Shown here piece by piece: positions 28,655 to 40,900 of a stretch of DNA of 64,000 bases (its first letter is position 1; every line of letters starts with the position of its first letter). The notes under the pieces are model-generated. The model did no database searches. It worked only from the letters and a program-made list of their open reading frames with translations, and was not told the DNA's origin. Source of the DNA: Closterium sp. Naga37s-1 (Eukaryota > Streptophyta > Zygnematophyceae > Desmidiales > Closteriaceae); the NCBI GenBank assembly GCA_947471745.1, contig CANJKZ010000461.1, positions 935,001 to 999,000 on the forward strand. The letters run 5' to 3'. The position numbers and the translations under genes were made by a program.

Positions 28655-31600
28655 GATGTGTGGGTTGACCAGTTCACCCCTGGAGGTCAGCGTGTGACCC
28701 ACCGTACGTGCTCCTGGACTGGTCGGCACCTGGCCACGTTCACCCGAGCGCCTGGCTCGAGTCTGTACACACTGACCACTGTGTCCCCTCAGGTAGCTGC
28801 GTCTGCGTCTGCGTTTGCGTCAGGTCAGCTAGCGGCCCCCTGCTCGTGTCGCGCTTTGTCGCACCAGACTGTCCTTTGGCACCACCGTCTTGGTCACCCC
28901 TCGGTGCAGCACCTTCGTGGCATGCACCGACGTCTCCTTGTCTCTGGACTTCCAGAGACTCTGCCTCCTCTCCCTCCCTCGCCTGCCCCTCCCTGCCTTC
29001 CCTGTGTCGAGGGCGGCAGCGCGCCGCTCCTCACTCCTCCTCGTTCCCCCCGACGACTGCTCCCCTGCAGACCCTGCACATGGACGTGTGGGGCCCAGCC
29101 CGCGTCCGTGGACAGGACCGCGAGCGGTACTTCTTGCTGGTCGTTGACGACTACACGCGTTACACCACGGTCTTCCCCTTGCGCACCAAGGGTGAGGTCC
29201 CTGATGTTTTGATCCCTTGGATCCGCGCTTCTCGTCTCCAGCTCCGCGAGCGGTTTGAGACGGACTTTCCCGTCCTGCGTCTGCACTCTGACAGAGGTGG
29301 TGAGTTTGCCTCTGACTTTCTGCGGGACTTTTGTCGTGGGGAGGGCATTTGCCAGACCTTCACGCTCCCGGCCTCACCGCAGCAGAATGGGGTTGCTGAG
29401 CGCCGCATTGGATTGGTCATGGAGGTCGCTCGTACCTCCATGGTCCATGCGGCTGCCCCCCATTTTCTGTGGCCGTTTGCGGTCCGATACGCTGCGCATC
29501 AGCTCAACCTCTGGCCCCGTGTCTCCTTGCCGGAGACCTCGCCCACACTGCGTTGGACGGGGAAGGTTGGCAATGCGTCGGTGTTCCGGGTCTGGGGTTC
29601 TCGTGCCTTTGTCCGCGATACGTCCGCGGACAAACTCTCCGCCCGTGCTATTCCCTGCGTCTTCCTTGGCTTTGTCCCTGACGCGCCTGGCTGGCAGTTT
29701 TACCACCCCACCTCGCGTCGTGTCCTCCCCTCTCAGGACGTCACGTTCGACGAGTCGGTTCCTTTTTACCGCCTCTTCCCCTACCGCACTGCTTCTCTCC
29801 CCCCCCCCCTCCCCCCCCCGCCGCTCTTCCTTGCACCAGGTCCTCCTCCGGTAGACCCCCTCCCCCCTCAGGGTCCTGCTCCCTCAGGTGTGTCCCAGGT
29901 AGACGCTGTCGAGCCTGTCGAGGTAGCGGTTGACTCTCGTGCTGCTACTGGGGGTGCTGCTGGGGGTGATGAGCCTGAGCGTATGGAGCCTGGGGGTGCT
30001 GAGCCTGAGTGTGTGGAGCCTGGGGGTGCTGCACCTGGGGTTGCTGAGTCTGAGGGTGCGGAGCCTGGGGGTGCTGAGTCTGGGGGTGCTGAGCCTGGGG
30101 GTGCTGAGCCTGCGGTTGCTGAGACTGGGGGTGCTGAGTCTACTGGAGTTACTGCAGGTGCCTCGTCTCGGCGGGAGCCTCTCTCTCCACCGGAGCTGCG
30201 CGAGTGGTTTGCTCGCCGCTGGAGACTCCAGCGAGGTGCTGCTAGAGCTGCTGGAGCTGCTGGAGGTACTGCTGGTGCTGGAGCTGCTGGAGGTGCTGGA
30301 GCCGCTGGTCCTGGAGGTGCTCGTACTGGAGGTACTGGAGCTGCTGGGGCTGGTGGTGCTGCAGGTGTTGGAGATGTTGCTGCTGGAGGTGCTGCTGGAG
30401 CTGGAGGTGTTGGAGGTGTTGGAGCTGGTGGTGCTGCGGGAGTTGGAGCTGGAGACCCTGGAGCTGGGGGTACTGGTGCTGTCTCTGCTGTTTCTGGAGG
30501 CGCTACGCGGCCGCGGACGTACTACGTTCCGCTCCTTCAGCAGGTTCTTGGCCTCCCACTTTCCACTGGTCCTCCTCCTCCCTTGCTGAGTCCACAGCTT
30601 GACCAGTCGCAGTCACAGTTACAGCCAGCCTCTCCACTGCCTGGTCCTTCTCCTTACTCTGGGCCGACTAGGGGTCTTACGGAGCGTCGTGAGCCAGAGT
30701 CTCGTCCTGCGTCAACTGAGTCTCGTCCTGCGTCGCCTGTTCGCGCTGTCCGCACTGGTCGTCGTGTTCTGCGTTAGCGTCCTCCCCCTGTCCCTGGCAC
30801 ACACCTGATGGCACTTCGTCCTTCCACTGCTCCGCAGCGTGTTCCTCTGCCGTCTCCTCCTGCGTCCTCTCTTCCTGACGGTCCCGACCTGGAGTCTGAC
30901 TCCCTTCGTGCTGCTAGTCCTATTGTCACGTGTCTCCTGGCCACTGTTGTCACTGACCCTTCGTTTGAGTCCACTGCTGCGTCTGCTCTAGTTGCTGAGC
31001 TTGTTGACTTTGCTGCCGCCTGTCGTCTAGACTACGCCGCTAGCCTTGTTGCTGAGTCTGAGTCTGTCTGTCCTCCGTCCGTCGGGGGTGAGTGTGCCCT
31101 TAGCACGGACATCCTTGAGGACAGACAGGAGGAGTTTGAGTGCTTGCCGCTGCTTTACCTCATCTCGTGTCCATGCTGCTTGCCCCTGAGGGAGACCCGG
31201 ATGCACCAGACATCCCGACCCCGCGCTCTTACGCAGAGGCGATAGAGGGTCCCTACTCCTCTCAGTGGCAGACAGCCATGGACGCAGAGATGGCTTCCTG
31301 GGGCGAACATCGTCAGCGGCATGTGGACTTTCAGGGTGAAGCGGCCGCCGGGTTCTCCGCCTGTCTTCAAGGCGCGTTACGTTGCACGAGGCTTCAGTCA
31401 GCGAGAGGGAGTTGACTTCTTCCAGACCTTCTCCCCTACCCCGAAGATGACCACTCTTCGGGTTCTGCTGCACGTCGCCGCTCAGCGTGACTACGAGCTT
31501 CACTCTCTTGACTTCAGCACTGCTTTCCTACAGGGCAGCCTGCACGAGGAGATCTGGCTGCGCCGCCCACCTGGCTTCACTGGGTCGTTTCCTGCTGGTA

Positions 31601-32751
31601 CCCAGTGGAGCCTCCGGCGGCCAGTCTACGGTCTCCGCCAGGCGCCCCGTGAGTGGCACGACACACTGAGGACGACTCTTGTTGCTCTTGGGTTTGCTCC
31701 TTCCACTGCTGACCCGTCGCTGTTTCTACGCACCGACACCTCTCTGCCGCCGTTCTACGTTCTCGTGTACGTCGACGACTTGGTCTTTGCTACTTCTGAC
31801 ACTGAGGGACTCGCCCACGTGAAGTCGGAGCTGCAGAAGAGACACACGTGCACAGACCTGGGTGAGCTGACTAGCTATCTTGGCTTGCGGATCACCCGGG
31901 ACAGAGCACAGCGCACCATTACCTTGACTCAGTCACACATGGTGCAGCAGGTCCTTCAGCGCTTCCGCTTCACGTACTCCTCGCCACAGCACACTCCTCT
32001 GCCTACTCGCCACTCGCTCTCAGCTCCACCTTCGGACGAGTCCGTAGAGCCGAGTGGTCCGTACCTAGAGCTTGTGGGCTGCCTCATGTACCTGATGACC
32101 TGCACTCGACCTGTCCTTGCCTACCCTCTTAGCATTCTGGCACGCTATGTCGCTCCTGGGAGACACCGGAAGGAGCACATGGATGCCGCTAAGAGGGTGT
32201 TGCTCTACTTGTGCAGTACGTCGAGCATGGGGCTCGTGCTTGGAGGACGGACTCGAGTTGTCCTCACTGGTCACGCAGACGCTTCCTGTGCTGACGACTT
32301 GGCTACACAGCGGTCGTCACAGGGTTACACCTTCAGTCTTGGCCCCGGCTCTGTTTCTTGGCGGTCTACCCGCTCGTCTTCTGTTCTCAGCTCCAGTTGT
32401 GAGGCTGAGATCTACGCAGGGGCCATGGCTGCACATGAGTTACGCTGGCTCACCTACCTGCTGACCGACCTGGGAGAGCCGCCTCGTTCTCCTCCAGTGC
32501 TGTACGTCGACAACAAGGCCATGATTGCCTTGTGTCAGGAGCACAGACTGGAGCACAGAACGAAGCACATTGCTCTGCGCTACTTCCTTGCTCGAGAGTT
32601 GCAGCAGCGTGGTCAGCTTCGTCTTGCTTACGTGGCCACTCGGGCCAACACTGCTGATGTCTTCACCAAGGCACTTCAGCCTTGTGATCATCAGCGTTTC
32701 TGTACTGTTCTAGGCCTTGTGCCTACTGTGCCTCACTTGCTTACTTCTTGA
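28655..32751 (+). pseudogene. Pol region of copia A (integrase, RT, RNase H), broken
   Basis: In order, this has HHRLGHPS (pre-integrase zinc region), the integrase core near 29080-29500 (HMDVWGPAR, LHSDRGGEFAS, QQNGVAERRIG), a low-complexity linker at 29780-30780, then reverse transcriptase (ARYVARGFSQR near 31375, VYVDDLVFAT near 31770) and RNase H (VDNKAMIALCQEHRLEHRTKHIALR). The order PR-IN-RT-RH defines Ty1/copia. The frame is interrupted in a few places, so it is treated as a fossil. Confidence 0.88.
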
Positions 32752-32970
32752 CTCTGCTTGTACTGTGATCTCTATACATATACCTGCATGCTTACACTTG
32801 CTAGGTTGTGATCACTGTATTGCTTGTTCTCCTTTATATAACTCTGCATGTGAACTGGCCTTGTGGCCATTTGCTTGTGCTCGGAATGCGTGGTGACGTC
32901 GTGATCCACCCTTGCCTTTCTTGACTGGTCTTGTGACCACTTGTTCTCCCCCACTTTGCCTATGGAGGTG

Positions 32971-33100
32971 TGTCAAACTTATATTCTATAGTCTGTGTAG
33001 GCTGTAGTGGGGTAGTTCCTATGGGGTACAACATTTTAGGGTTTCCTACTTGTACTCCTCATGCTGCTCAATGCAATCATTCCTCGTTCTATTATTCACA
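32971..33100 (+). repeat. 3' LTR of copia A
   Basis: Identical by eye to 26076-26205. A purine-rich tract, TATGGAGGTG, precedes it. Confidence 0.95.
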
Positions 33101-33259
33101 TGTTTTGTTGTGAGAGTCGGCTATTTTCAATCAATTTGGTCATTTGAGTCGACAACATCTTTTGTTCGGCGGAATGCACAGCAAAGACGAGCAACTAGTG
33201 GCGGAATAGGTGAGGCCGAATGTATTTTCTGCGAGCGTGGCAAACAAGTTACAATTGTT

Positions 33260-33840
33260 TTTGTGATAGGATCCAGCTGAAGCATCTAGCAACGATGTTG
33301 TTCTTGTCGTTGTCGATCGCCTAACAAAAATAGCAAATTTCGCGCCTTGTCGCACGACAATCAGTGCCGAAGAAACCGCGTTACTGTTCATCTTACCAGT
33401 TGCTAGTCTCCATAGCATTCCATCGGTGAATATTAACGACAGTGATCCACGATTCTCCTCAATTTTTTGGAAGGAGATGTGAGCACAATACGGGTGATAA
33501 CTTCTCTTCCGGATGGACCCTACATTAACGCCTGCCAATCCCGACAACCCGGTCCCCATCAATTTATTGTTGAGTTGTAGGACATATGCGAAAAGGCCAT
33601 CGAGGCTATTTGCAAAGCCAACACCACCGTTCGTAAATACTATGATCTTCGGCAATACGAAATTGTAACGATTGCAGGCCATTTTGTACTACTCGATACG
33701 GGCAAGACTCGTTCAAAAAACAACACCTGTGCATACCAAGGACGTATAGAGTGCGCGTGCATTTCACGTACCAAGTGACATTCCAACCGTGTCATTCCTA
33801 ATTGCACGCATTTGCCATTTTTATGTAGAAGCAACACAAA
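33260..33840 (+). pseudogene. Ty3/gypsy integrase relic
   Basis: A short piece reads VVLVVVDRLTKIANF and ISAEETALLF, as in the gypsy integrase core. A later piece reads YYDLRQYEIVTIAGHFVLLDTGKT, as in the region before the chromodomain. It is a truncated, much-decayed fossil with no visible LTRs, related in type to gypsy element G. Confidence 0.65.
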
Positions 33841-34480
33841 ATCAGGTTACAAAAGCACTAGTGAAAGGTTTCTGTACCCCTAAAGAGGGCAGGTTGTTGG
33901 TGCAACCCCATGGTTTGCAATCGAATTTTGTCGTTGTGCGTGCTTCTGTGCTTGGATGGAATGGTATGAGATCATGAGAATATATATAGTCCTTGCTTAT
34001 ACTGTATTTTCACGTATATATGACCGGGGGCAGGCCCTTAGATTGGTTTTGCACCACGCTGATTGATCAGTGCTAGACAAAAAATGCTGATCATCTGTGT
34101 CACCTAGAAAAGAAAGGCTGGAAAATCCGTGTCATTACAAAATAAAACGCTGTTCAGTTTCTGGTACTGCTGTTATGTTGAGTGAGCTATTTTTGTACGA
34201 AATGACGAGAAAAAACTCTAGGAAACGAGTGGCACGAGAATCAACTACGTAGGCTGTGGGGGAGGGGCGAGAGTAACGGATGGGCTGGGGGAAGGGGCGA
34301 GAGTAATGGGTGGGCTCGAAAAAAGGGCGAATGAAATTGGTGGGCTGTGGGGGAACGAAAGAAAGGGGGGTTGAGGGGGGTGGGGAAGGGGGCTAGAGAC
34401 ATGTGCTTGAGAGAGGGTCGGGATGAACCCTTTGCTGAAGGGTCTATTCCAACATGGGTACTCCGTGGACGCAGAAATTG
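33841..34480. other. Gene-free stretch with short G-rich repeat
   Basis: No gene is recognised. Around 34251-34345, three diverged ~45-bp units occur, built on GGGCGAGAGTAAYGG and TGGGCTG. Confidence 0.5.
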
Positions 34481-35763
34481 TTACGGCAAAGAAGCAGAAA
34501 CTGTTACACTGGGAGAAAGACTTCGCAGTATGGAAATGTTCAGGAAAGATTTGGGTACCGAACTATACCGTGTACGTCGACGATCTGTTGTACACATGAA
34601 CGAGCAACGCTCTACTCGATCAGTTCAAATGGAATAAGGCGTTGCGCGTCGACATCACCACCAATCACAACATGACGCAGTTCCTGGGGCTCAACATCTC
34701 CTACGCACCAGAAGCTATCCATCTCTCAGCTTCTAAGTACGTCGAGTCAGAGAGTGAGCAGTTCAAGATTTCCCCAGCACCACTCTCAACTCCTTACCGC
34801 ACGCCGGGACACAACCACAAACCGGACAACAAACCACTGTCACTCGCCGGAATCCATCTCTATCAGCAGCAATTGGGTTGCCTACTGTTCGCTTCTGTCA
34901 CCTGCAGGCCCGACCTTTCCTACATCGCCAGCCAACTGGCGTAGTACTCACGCAAGCCAGTGGCAGAAAATATATCGGACCTCGAGCGCGCCCTGAAGTA
35001 CTTCATTTCCACGCTGAGCATTGGGTTCTCCTACTCAACTGTAACAACAACATCCTTCAACCTCGCTAGATACGTGGACGCAGATCATGCCGACTCGAAC
35101 CAAAGGGGCCAATCTCCCAGAACCCACAGAAGCAGGAGCTGGTTGCCCTGTCATCAGTCGAAGCGGATGTCATCGCCGCCACTGCCGCAGTTTGCAAGTG
35201 ACTCTATCTGCAAGGGCTCCTGCAGGAGGCAAAAAATCCCAACATCACATGCATTTCGCCTCCACTGCGACAAAAATAGCGCGATCAAGATCGCGAACAA
35301 GCCCGGCTTCGTCAACCGAACGAAGCACATCGCACTGCGATACTTCTTTGTCAAGGATGAAATCGACCAAAGTAACGTCGATCTGACGGTCTGCCCCGCG
35401 ACTGAAATTGCAGCTGACATCTCACCAAACGACTGCCACGTTAGCAGCATCAGCATTACGCCAATCTCACCTGAGTGGCCAAGCAAGTCAGCACCTGCTA
35501 CGCCCGGGTGTCGTGCATTTCTGTACGTAACAGGAGTCAAGCACTGCCGAGCTTGAAGCCGATGAGTCAGGTGAGTCGAAGCGACGAAAACTGTTGTCGG
35601 ATGAAGACCGATGCAGGCGGAAACATTTAAAAGGGAAAAGGCGGGAACCGGTTTGAAACGTGTTCCCGCACCGCATGGTTGAATCTCGCTGTAATAAGGG
35701 AGTGTTCCTCTTAGAGTACATGGCTAGTAAGGACTTTTTCGTATTCCTTTGTATTCTTGTATA
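34480..35763 (+). pseudogene. Old copia relic F (RT-RNase H end and LTR part)
   Basis: Visible pieces are a YVDDLLY-like reverse transcriptase motif near 34575, QFLGLNISYAPEAI and CRPDLSYIASQLA, and RNase H words (NRTKHIALRYFFVKDEID near 35310). Near 35690-35740, AGAGTACATGGCTAG and its surroundings resemble the LTR of element H near 60340, so F is probably an old member of H's family. It is truncated and heavily broken. Confidence 0.72.
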
Positions 35764-35890
35764 TGACAGAATCCCAGCCACTAACCACTGGGATAAAAGG
35801 GCTTGTTTGTGTAGCGGGTGAGTGCGCCTATAACCCCCCAGGCCAACGTGCCTGTAACCCTTCCCTAGGATCAATCGGAGATCTCCTCTG

Positions 35891-36016
35891 TGTCAAATGT
35901 CATACATATGCTGTAGGCTATGTTGGGGTACTCATTAGTGAGTACAACACCTTTAGCTCATGATATGTATCTCTCCCATTCCTTAGTCAAACCACTACTA
36001 TCCTACTATTCTAAGA
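35891..36016 (+). repeat. 5' LTR of copia D
   Basis: 126 bp. It shares the GTAGGCTATGTTGGGGTA-like core with the LTRs of A and C. Confidence 0.9.
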
Positions 36017-36079
36017 TGGTATTAGAGCAGTTAGGTCTTTAGGACCGATTTTTGAAGGAGCCCACCGTTAGTTCTTCCC

Positions 36080-37088
36080 CTTCCGCTGCCCGAAGCGCGC
36101 CCCCAACGCGCGCCCTTTGTTCTGCCCGAATCCCGCCCCGAGAATGCGTCGATAAGCTGCCCGAATCGCGCCCCTAGGCGCGTCGATTTTTCTGCCCAAA
36201 TCGCGCCCCTATGCGCGTCGTTTTTCCTGCCCGAATCGCGCCCCTAGAGCGCGTCGATTATCTGCCCGAATCGCGCCCCTAGGCGCGTCGTTTTCTCTGC
36301 CCGAAGCGCGCCCCCAAGTGCGCCCGTTTTCTGCCCGTGGCATGCCCCTAGTACTGCCCGCTAGCATCGCCCTGCTCTGCCCCACGAGCGACTGCCCTGC
36401 CCAGCGCGCTGCCTGCTCCCTGCTCGCGCCGCGCGCGACTGCTCTGCCCGCACGCATGCGCCCTGCCCCGCGCGCTTGCCCTGCCCCGTGCTGTTGCCCT
36501 GCATGCGCGACTGCCCTGCCCTGCCCGTGCGCGTGAGCCCTGCCCCGTGCGCCTGCCCTGCCCTGTGCTGCTGCCCTGCACGTGCGAATGCCCTGCCCTG
36601 CCCGCACGCGTACGCCCTGCCCCGTGCGTTTGCCCTGCCCCGCGCTGTTGCCCTGCATGCGCGACTGCCCTGCCCTGCCCGCTCGCATGAGCCCTGCCCC
36701 GTGCGCCTGCCCTGCCACGCTGCCCTGCACGCGCGAATGCCCTGCCCTGCCCGCGCGCGTGCGCTCTGCCCCGCGCCCTTGCCCTGCCCCGCGCTGTTGC
36801 CCTGCACGCGCGACTGCCCTGCCCTGCCCGCGCGCGTTAGCCCTGCCCCATGCGCCTGCCCTGCCCCGTGCTGCTGCCCTGCACGCGCGACTGCCCTGCC
36901 CTGCCCGCGCGCGTGCGCCTTGCCCGACGCGCTTTCCCTGCCTCGCGCGACTACCCTGCCCCATGCGCCTGCCCTCCCTGTGTGCGACTGCCCTGCCCTA
37001 CGCGACTGCCGCCCTAGGTGCTCCCGCCCGCTGCCGCCCTAGGTGCTGCTGTTGCCGCCCTAGGTGCTGCCAATTCTGCCCTCGGTGC
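36080..37088 (+). repeat. GC-rich leader repeat of copia D
   Basis: The first part repeats CTGCCCGAATCGCGCCCCTA with GCGCGTCG. The second part repeats CCCTGCCCTGCCCGCGCGCG, GACTGCCCTG and GTGCTGCTGCCCTGCA in units near 50 bp. Open frames on both strands are by-products of the repeat. Confidence 0.85.
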
Positions 37089-37907
37089 TGTTATAGTCAC
37101 AATAGGCTTGAATGTGCCTAAAACGAAAGATAGAGAGCACAGACGGATTTCTGCACAGCGGCTTCAAACGTTGATAGCGTTCTGCTCACAGCTGCAAATG
37201 ACCTGATTCAAATTGGATCTGGAGCGTCTTCACGTCGTCTACAATTAGCAATTTAGATTGCACGATTTGATAAAGAATTGACGACACGGCGTCAGTTTGA
37301 ACGAACGGTACTATGGCAGCCACTATAGTCTTAGAACACAAGATAGGAAGAGTTACGAGTTGGGAATGACTCCCAGCTCCTACAAACCCCAAGAGCCGAG
37401 GTACAGTGATGTGGAACAGTGCCACACTGTCCCCAACCACGAAGGGTCTCGAAACTACCCTTCACTAGGGCCTACACCAAGTGAAATGTTACACTACACA
37501 AAGTAATGTAACTATCTTCAATATCTTGAGGTGTACCCTTTTGGCAAGCTTCGAAATCACTTGAGGCTTGACACCAAGGCTCGGGCTCTTCATCACAAAC
37601 TCATCCTTGAGTTCTTGATGGGTCTGCTGCACACACCTGCGACACGCCGAACGTTCGACACAGGACAAAATAGAAACCGCGCACGACAAAATAGAAACCG
37701 CGCGCGAGACACAAACGACCGCGTAACACGCGTCTAGCGATAACTCGCTATTGACTCGACACACACACTCGACATCATGAATCAACATTCACACACAATT
37801 ATAAGCATGAAATATATATTATCCCATGCCCTCATACCATTCCATACACACACACATTCACGCACACGGACAACAAGCCGAGTGCAAACCGTAGGGTTGC
37901 ACCAACA
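37089..37907 (-). repeat. 3' LTR of copia E
   Basis: 819 bp, starting TGTTATAG on the plus strand and ending CACCAACA. It is nearly identical to 42753-43571. Confidence 0.95.
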
Positions 37908-37948
37908 AACTCCCCCTCGGATTGTTGGCCTTAGGATATGTTGCTCTC

Positions 37949-40900
37949 TCAGTTCAGAGCCATCCCAGCCAGCTTGCAACACTTCCAATGCTGCTGCTCC
38001 ACCAGCCTCTTGGTCATCATGTCAGCCGGCTGCCCCGTGGTCTTCACGTAGCGCAACTCAACTTCACCCGCGGTTACCATGCTCCTCGTCCAATGCCACT
38101 TCACCCTCATGTGCTTCGTGAGTCCATGCAACACAGGGTTCTTAGCAAGAGCAATGGCACCCTGGCTGTCACAGTACAGTGGGGTAGGTCGTTGCTGCTC
38201 CTCCCCCAATTCAGCCAACAAACGCCGCTGCCACACAATCTCCCGTACGGCACGGAAGAGTGCCATGTACTCGGACTCCACCGAGCTCAAAGCTTGGTCA
38301 ACCTGCTTCTTGCTCTCCCAAGCAGTTGGGCCTCCACCAACACAGCATATGAAGCCTCCCACACTTGTCATGTCCTCTGGTTCTGATGCATATGAAGCAT
38401 CCGAGTAGGCGGTGAGGAACAAACGCCCGGGTTCAACACCATCCGCGCCCTTTTGGCGCCTTTGTGCCGCCGCCGAGTATTGCAGCCCAACGGTCGGTGT
38501 TTGGCCAAGATACTTGGCCACCCTCATTCCAGCTGCTACCTGCTCCTCATTAGGGCATTGCACAACCCTAGCCAGCTGCCCGGTAGCAAACGCGACGTCC
38601 GGTCGGGTGTTTACCGCCGCATACATGAGGCTGCCCACCAACGAGTGAAATCGGCGCCTCTCCTCTTCTCCAACGCTCTCCTCCTCTGGCCCCTTCACAC
38701 ACTTGAACCCAGAGGGAAAGAGAGTAGCCACATGACCTTCACTCTGGCCGAAGTTGGCAGCCAACGCCTCCAGGTACTTCCGTTGGTGCACTCGTATGCT
38801 CCGCTTCTCCACGTCTCGTTCGATGTGGAGCCCAAGGTAGAAGTTCACGTCACCAAGGGACTTGCACTTGAACTTGTCTTGCAGCTTCAGCATTACCTCC
38901 TTCACAAGGTCAGGAGAGGGTGAGAAGATCAGGATGTCGTCCACGTACACCACCATGAAGCTCCCCTGCTCCCCCTCGCCAAGCATGAACAAGGAGTGAT
39001 CGGCCGTTGAGGGAGTGAAGCCGATCCCCTCCAACACTTCGCGCAGCTTCATGTACCATTGCCTAGGGGCCTGCTTCAGCCCATAGAGGGCCTTCTTCAG
39101 CTTCCACACTCTGCCACTACCATCATCAAACCCTTCTGGCTGCGCCATAAAAATCTCCTCCTCAAGGATGCCGTTAAGGAATGCCGTTACGATGTCCATT
39201 TGCTTTACTACCCATCCTTTGATGGCGGCTCCCGCGAATAGGGTTCGCAGCGTCGTCGGCTTCACCACAGGGGCAAACAGCTCCTTGAAGTCCACCTTCT
39301 CCTTCTGCTGGTACCCCTTGGCTACAAGCCTAGACTTGTAGCGCTCGATCTTGCCGTCGGCATCCGACTTGATTTTGAAGAGCCACTTGGACGTTATCGC
39401 CGTACGCCCCTCCGGTAGCTCCACCAATTCAAACGTGTCATTCTCCTCGATGCTCTTCAGCTCACTCTCCATGGCCTTCTTCCACTCCTCAGCATCACTA
39501 CTCTCCAAAGCCTCCTTGAGAGTTGCTGGTTCTCCCGGCATCTCCACCGGAGAGAAGAACGCGAAGGCACACTCCTCGTAGTCACTCTCCTCGTCGTCTC
39601 CGACCATCATTGCCGCTCCGGCCAGGGCTGTCTTGCCCTGCTTTCCCGGCGCATCATAGGTCAGCCTATTAGGGGGTTGAACTCTCCTCTTCCCCCTTCC
39701 TTCCTCCTCAGCTGCAGGGACTTGCAGGCCTTGGCGTTGCTGCGGTGTGGCTCGAATCCGTGGAGCACTCGTAGTACGGGACGGGAGTGACGGTGCACGC
39801 TCGCTCACTTGCTGCACCTCCTCCTCTTCTTCCTCTGCATCATTGGTCTCCTCTCCCCCATTCACAAGGGAGGATTGCCTTGTGGTTGTGCTGCCGCTGC
39901 TCAGCTCCAAAGGCAGCTCCACATGCTCCAAACCGGAACTCTTCACCTCCCCAAACCGCACGCCTATCTTCGCCTCATTCTCCGCCTTCCAATCCTTGTA
40001 CATGAAGTTCTCCATGAACTTGCAGTCCCTGCTCACCAAGAACTTCTTGGTGAATGGGTCCCGAAGAAGCCATCCCTTGCTGTTTTGAGCCATGCCCAAG
40101 TGCACGGCCCACACCGCCTTGGCACCAAGCTTGTTGTGCCGAAGATGCTTAGGCACGAGCGCCATGCACATGCACCCGAACACCCGAAGCATATCCACCT
40201 TTGGCTTCCTTCCTAGCCACTCCACATAGGGCACCCATTTGTCTGCTCCCACATGAGTCAAGACTCTGTTCTTGGCCACACACGCGCTCCGCACCGCATC
40301 AGGCCAGAAATAGTCGGGTAGCCCGGCTTCAATGAGCAACCCGCGTGCCGCCTCCGTGATTGTGCGGTTCGCTCGCTCGGCGATGCCGTTCATTGCAGGG
40401 GAGTATGGCATGGTGAGGGAGTGCCGAATACCATTCTTCTTCAGCCACAACCCAAACTCCTTGCTCAGGAACTCTCCCCCTCGATCGGTGCGGATTGACT
40501 TGACTAGACGGTCTTGTTGCCGCTCCACCATCGGGAACCAATCCGTCTTCAACGTTTCAGCCACGTCGCTCTTCTTGGCCAGCACGTACACCCAAGTCAT
40601 GCGGGTGTAGACGTCGACAATGGTGAGAAAATACTCAGCTCCAGCAGCTCCAAGCTTCAGGGGGCCCACCACGTCCATCACCACCTCATCAAGCGGTGCC
40701 TTTGCCGTTGCCTCCGAACTAGGGAACGGAAACCGGGTGAACTTGGCTTGAATGCACGTCGGGCAGCCAAGCACCTCATCGGGCTCCCCCTTCACACGTA
40801 TGCCAGCAACCATCTCATTCTTCACTAGCTGCTGCAAGATGGGCAGGGCCACATGCCCCATGCGCCGATGCAAGGTGAGCCAATCACACTCCCCCGTAGC

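Larger units (their letters stand above)
26076..33100 (+). mobile_element. Ty1/copia LTR retrotransposon A
   Basis: The ends are two 130-bp LTRs (26076-26205 and 32971-33100) starting TGTCAAAC and ending TTCACA, identical by eye. TGTTT flanks the element on both sides (26071-26075 and 33101-33105). A primer site TGGTTTCAGAGCAGG follows the left LTR. A GC-rich leader repeat lies at about 26270-26870, then gag, protease, integrase, linker, reverse transcriptase and RNase H in copia order. Identical LTRs mean a recent insertion. The element is nearly full length, but its coding frame is broken in a few places (about three). Confidence 0.95.

Noticed and set aside
36476-37121. Cys/Pro/Ala-rich proteins in the copia D leader
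   Set aside because: By-products of the GC-rich tandem leader repeat; they are open on both strands.
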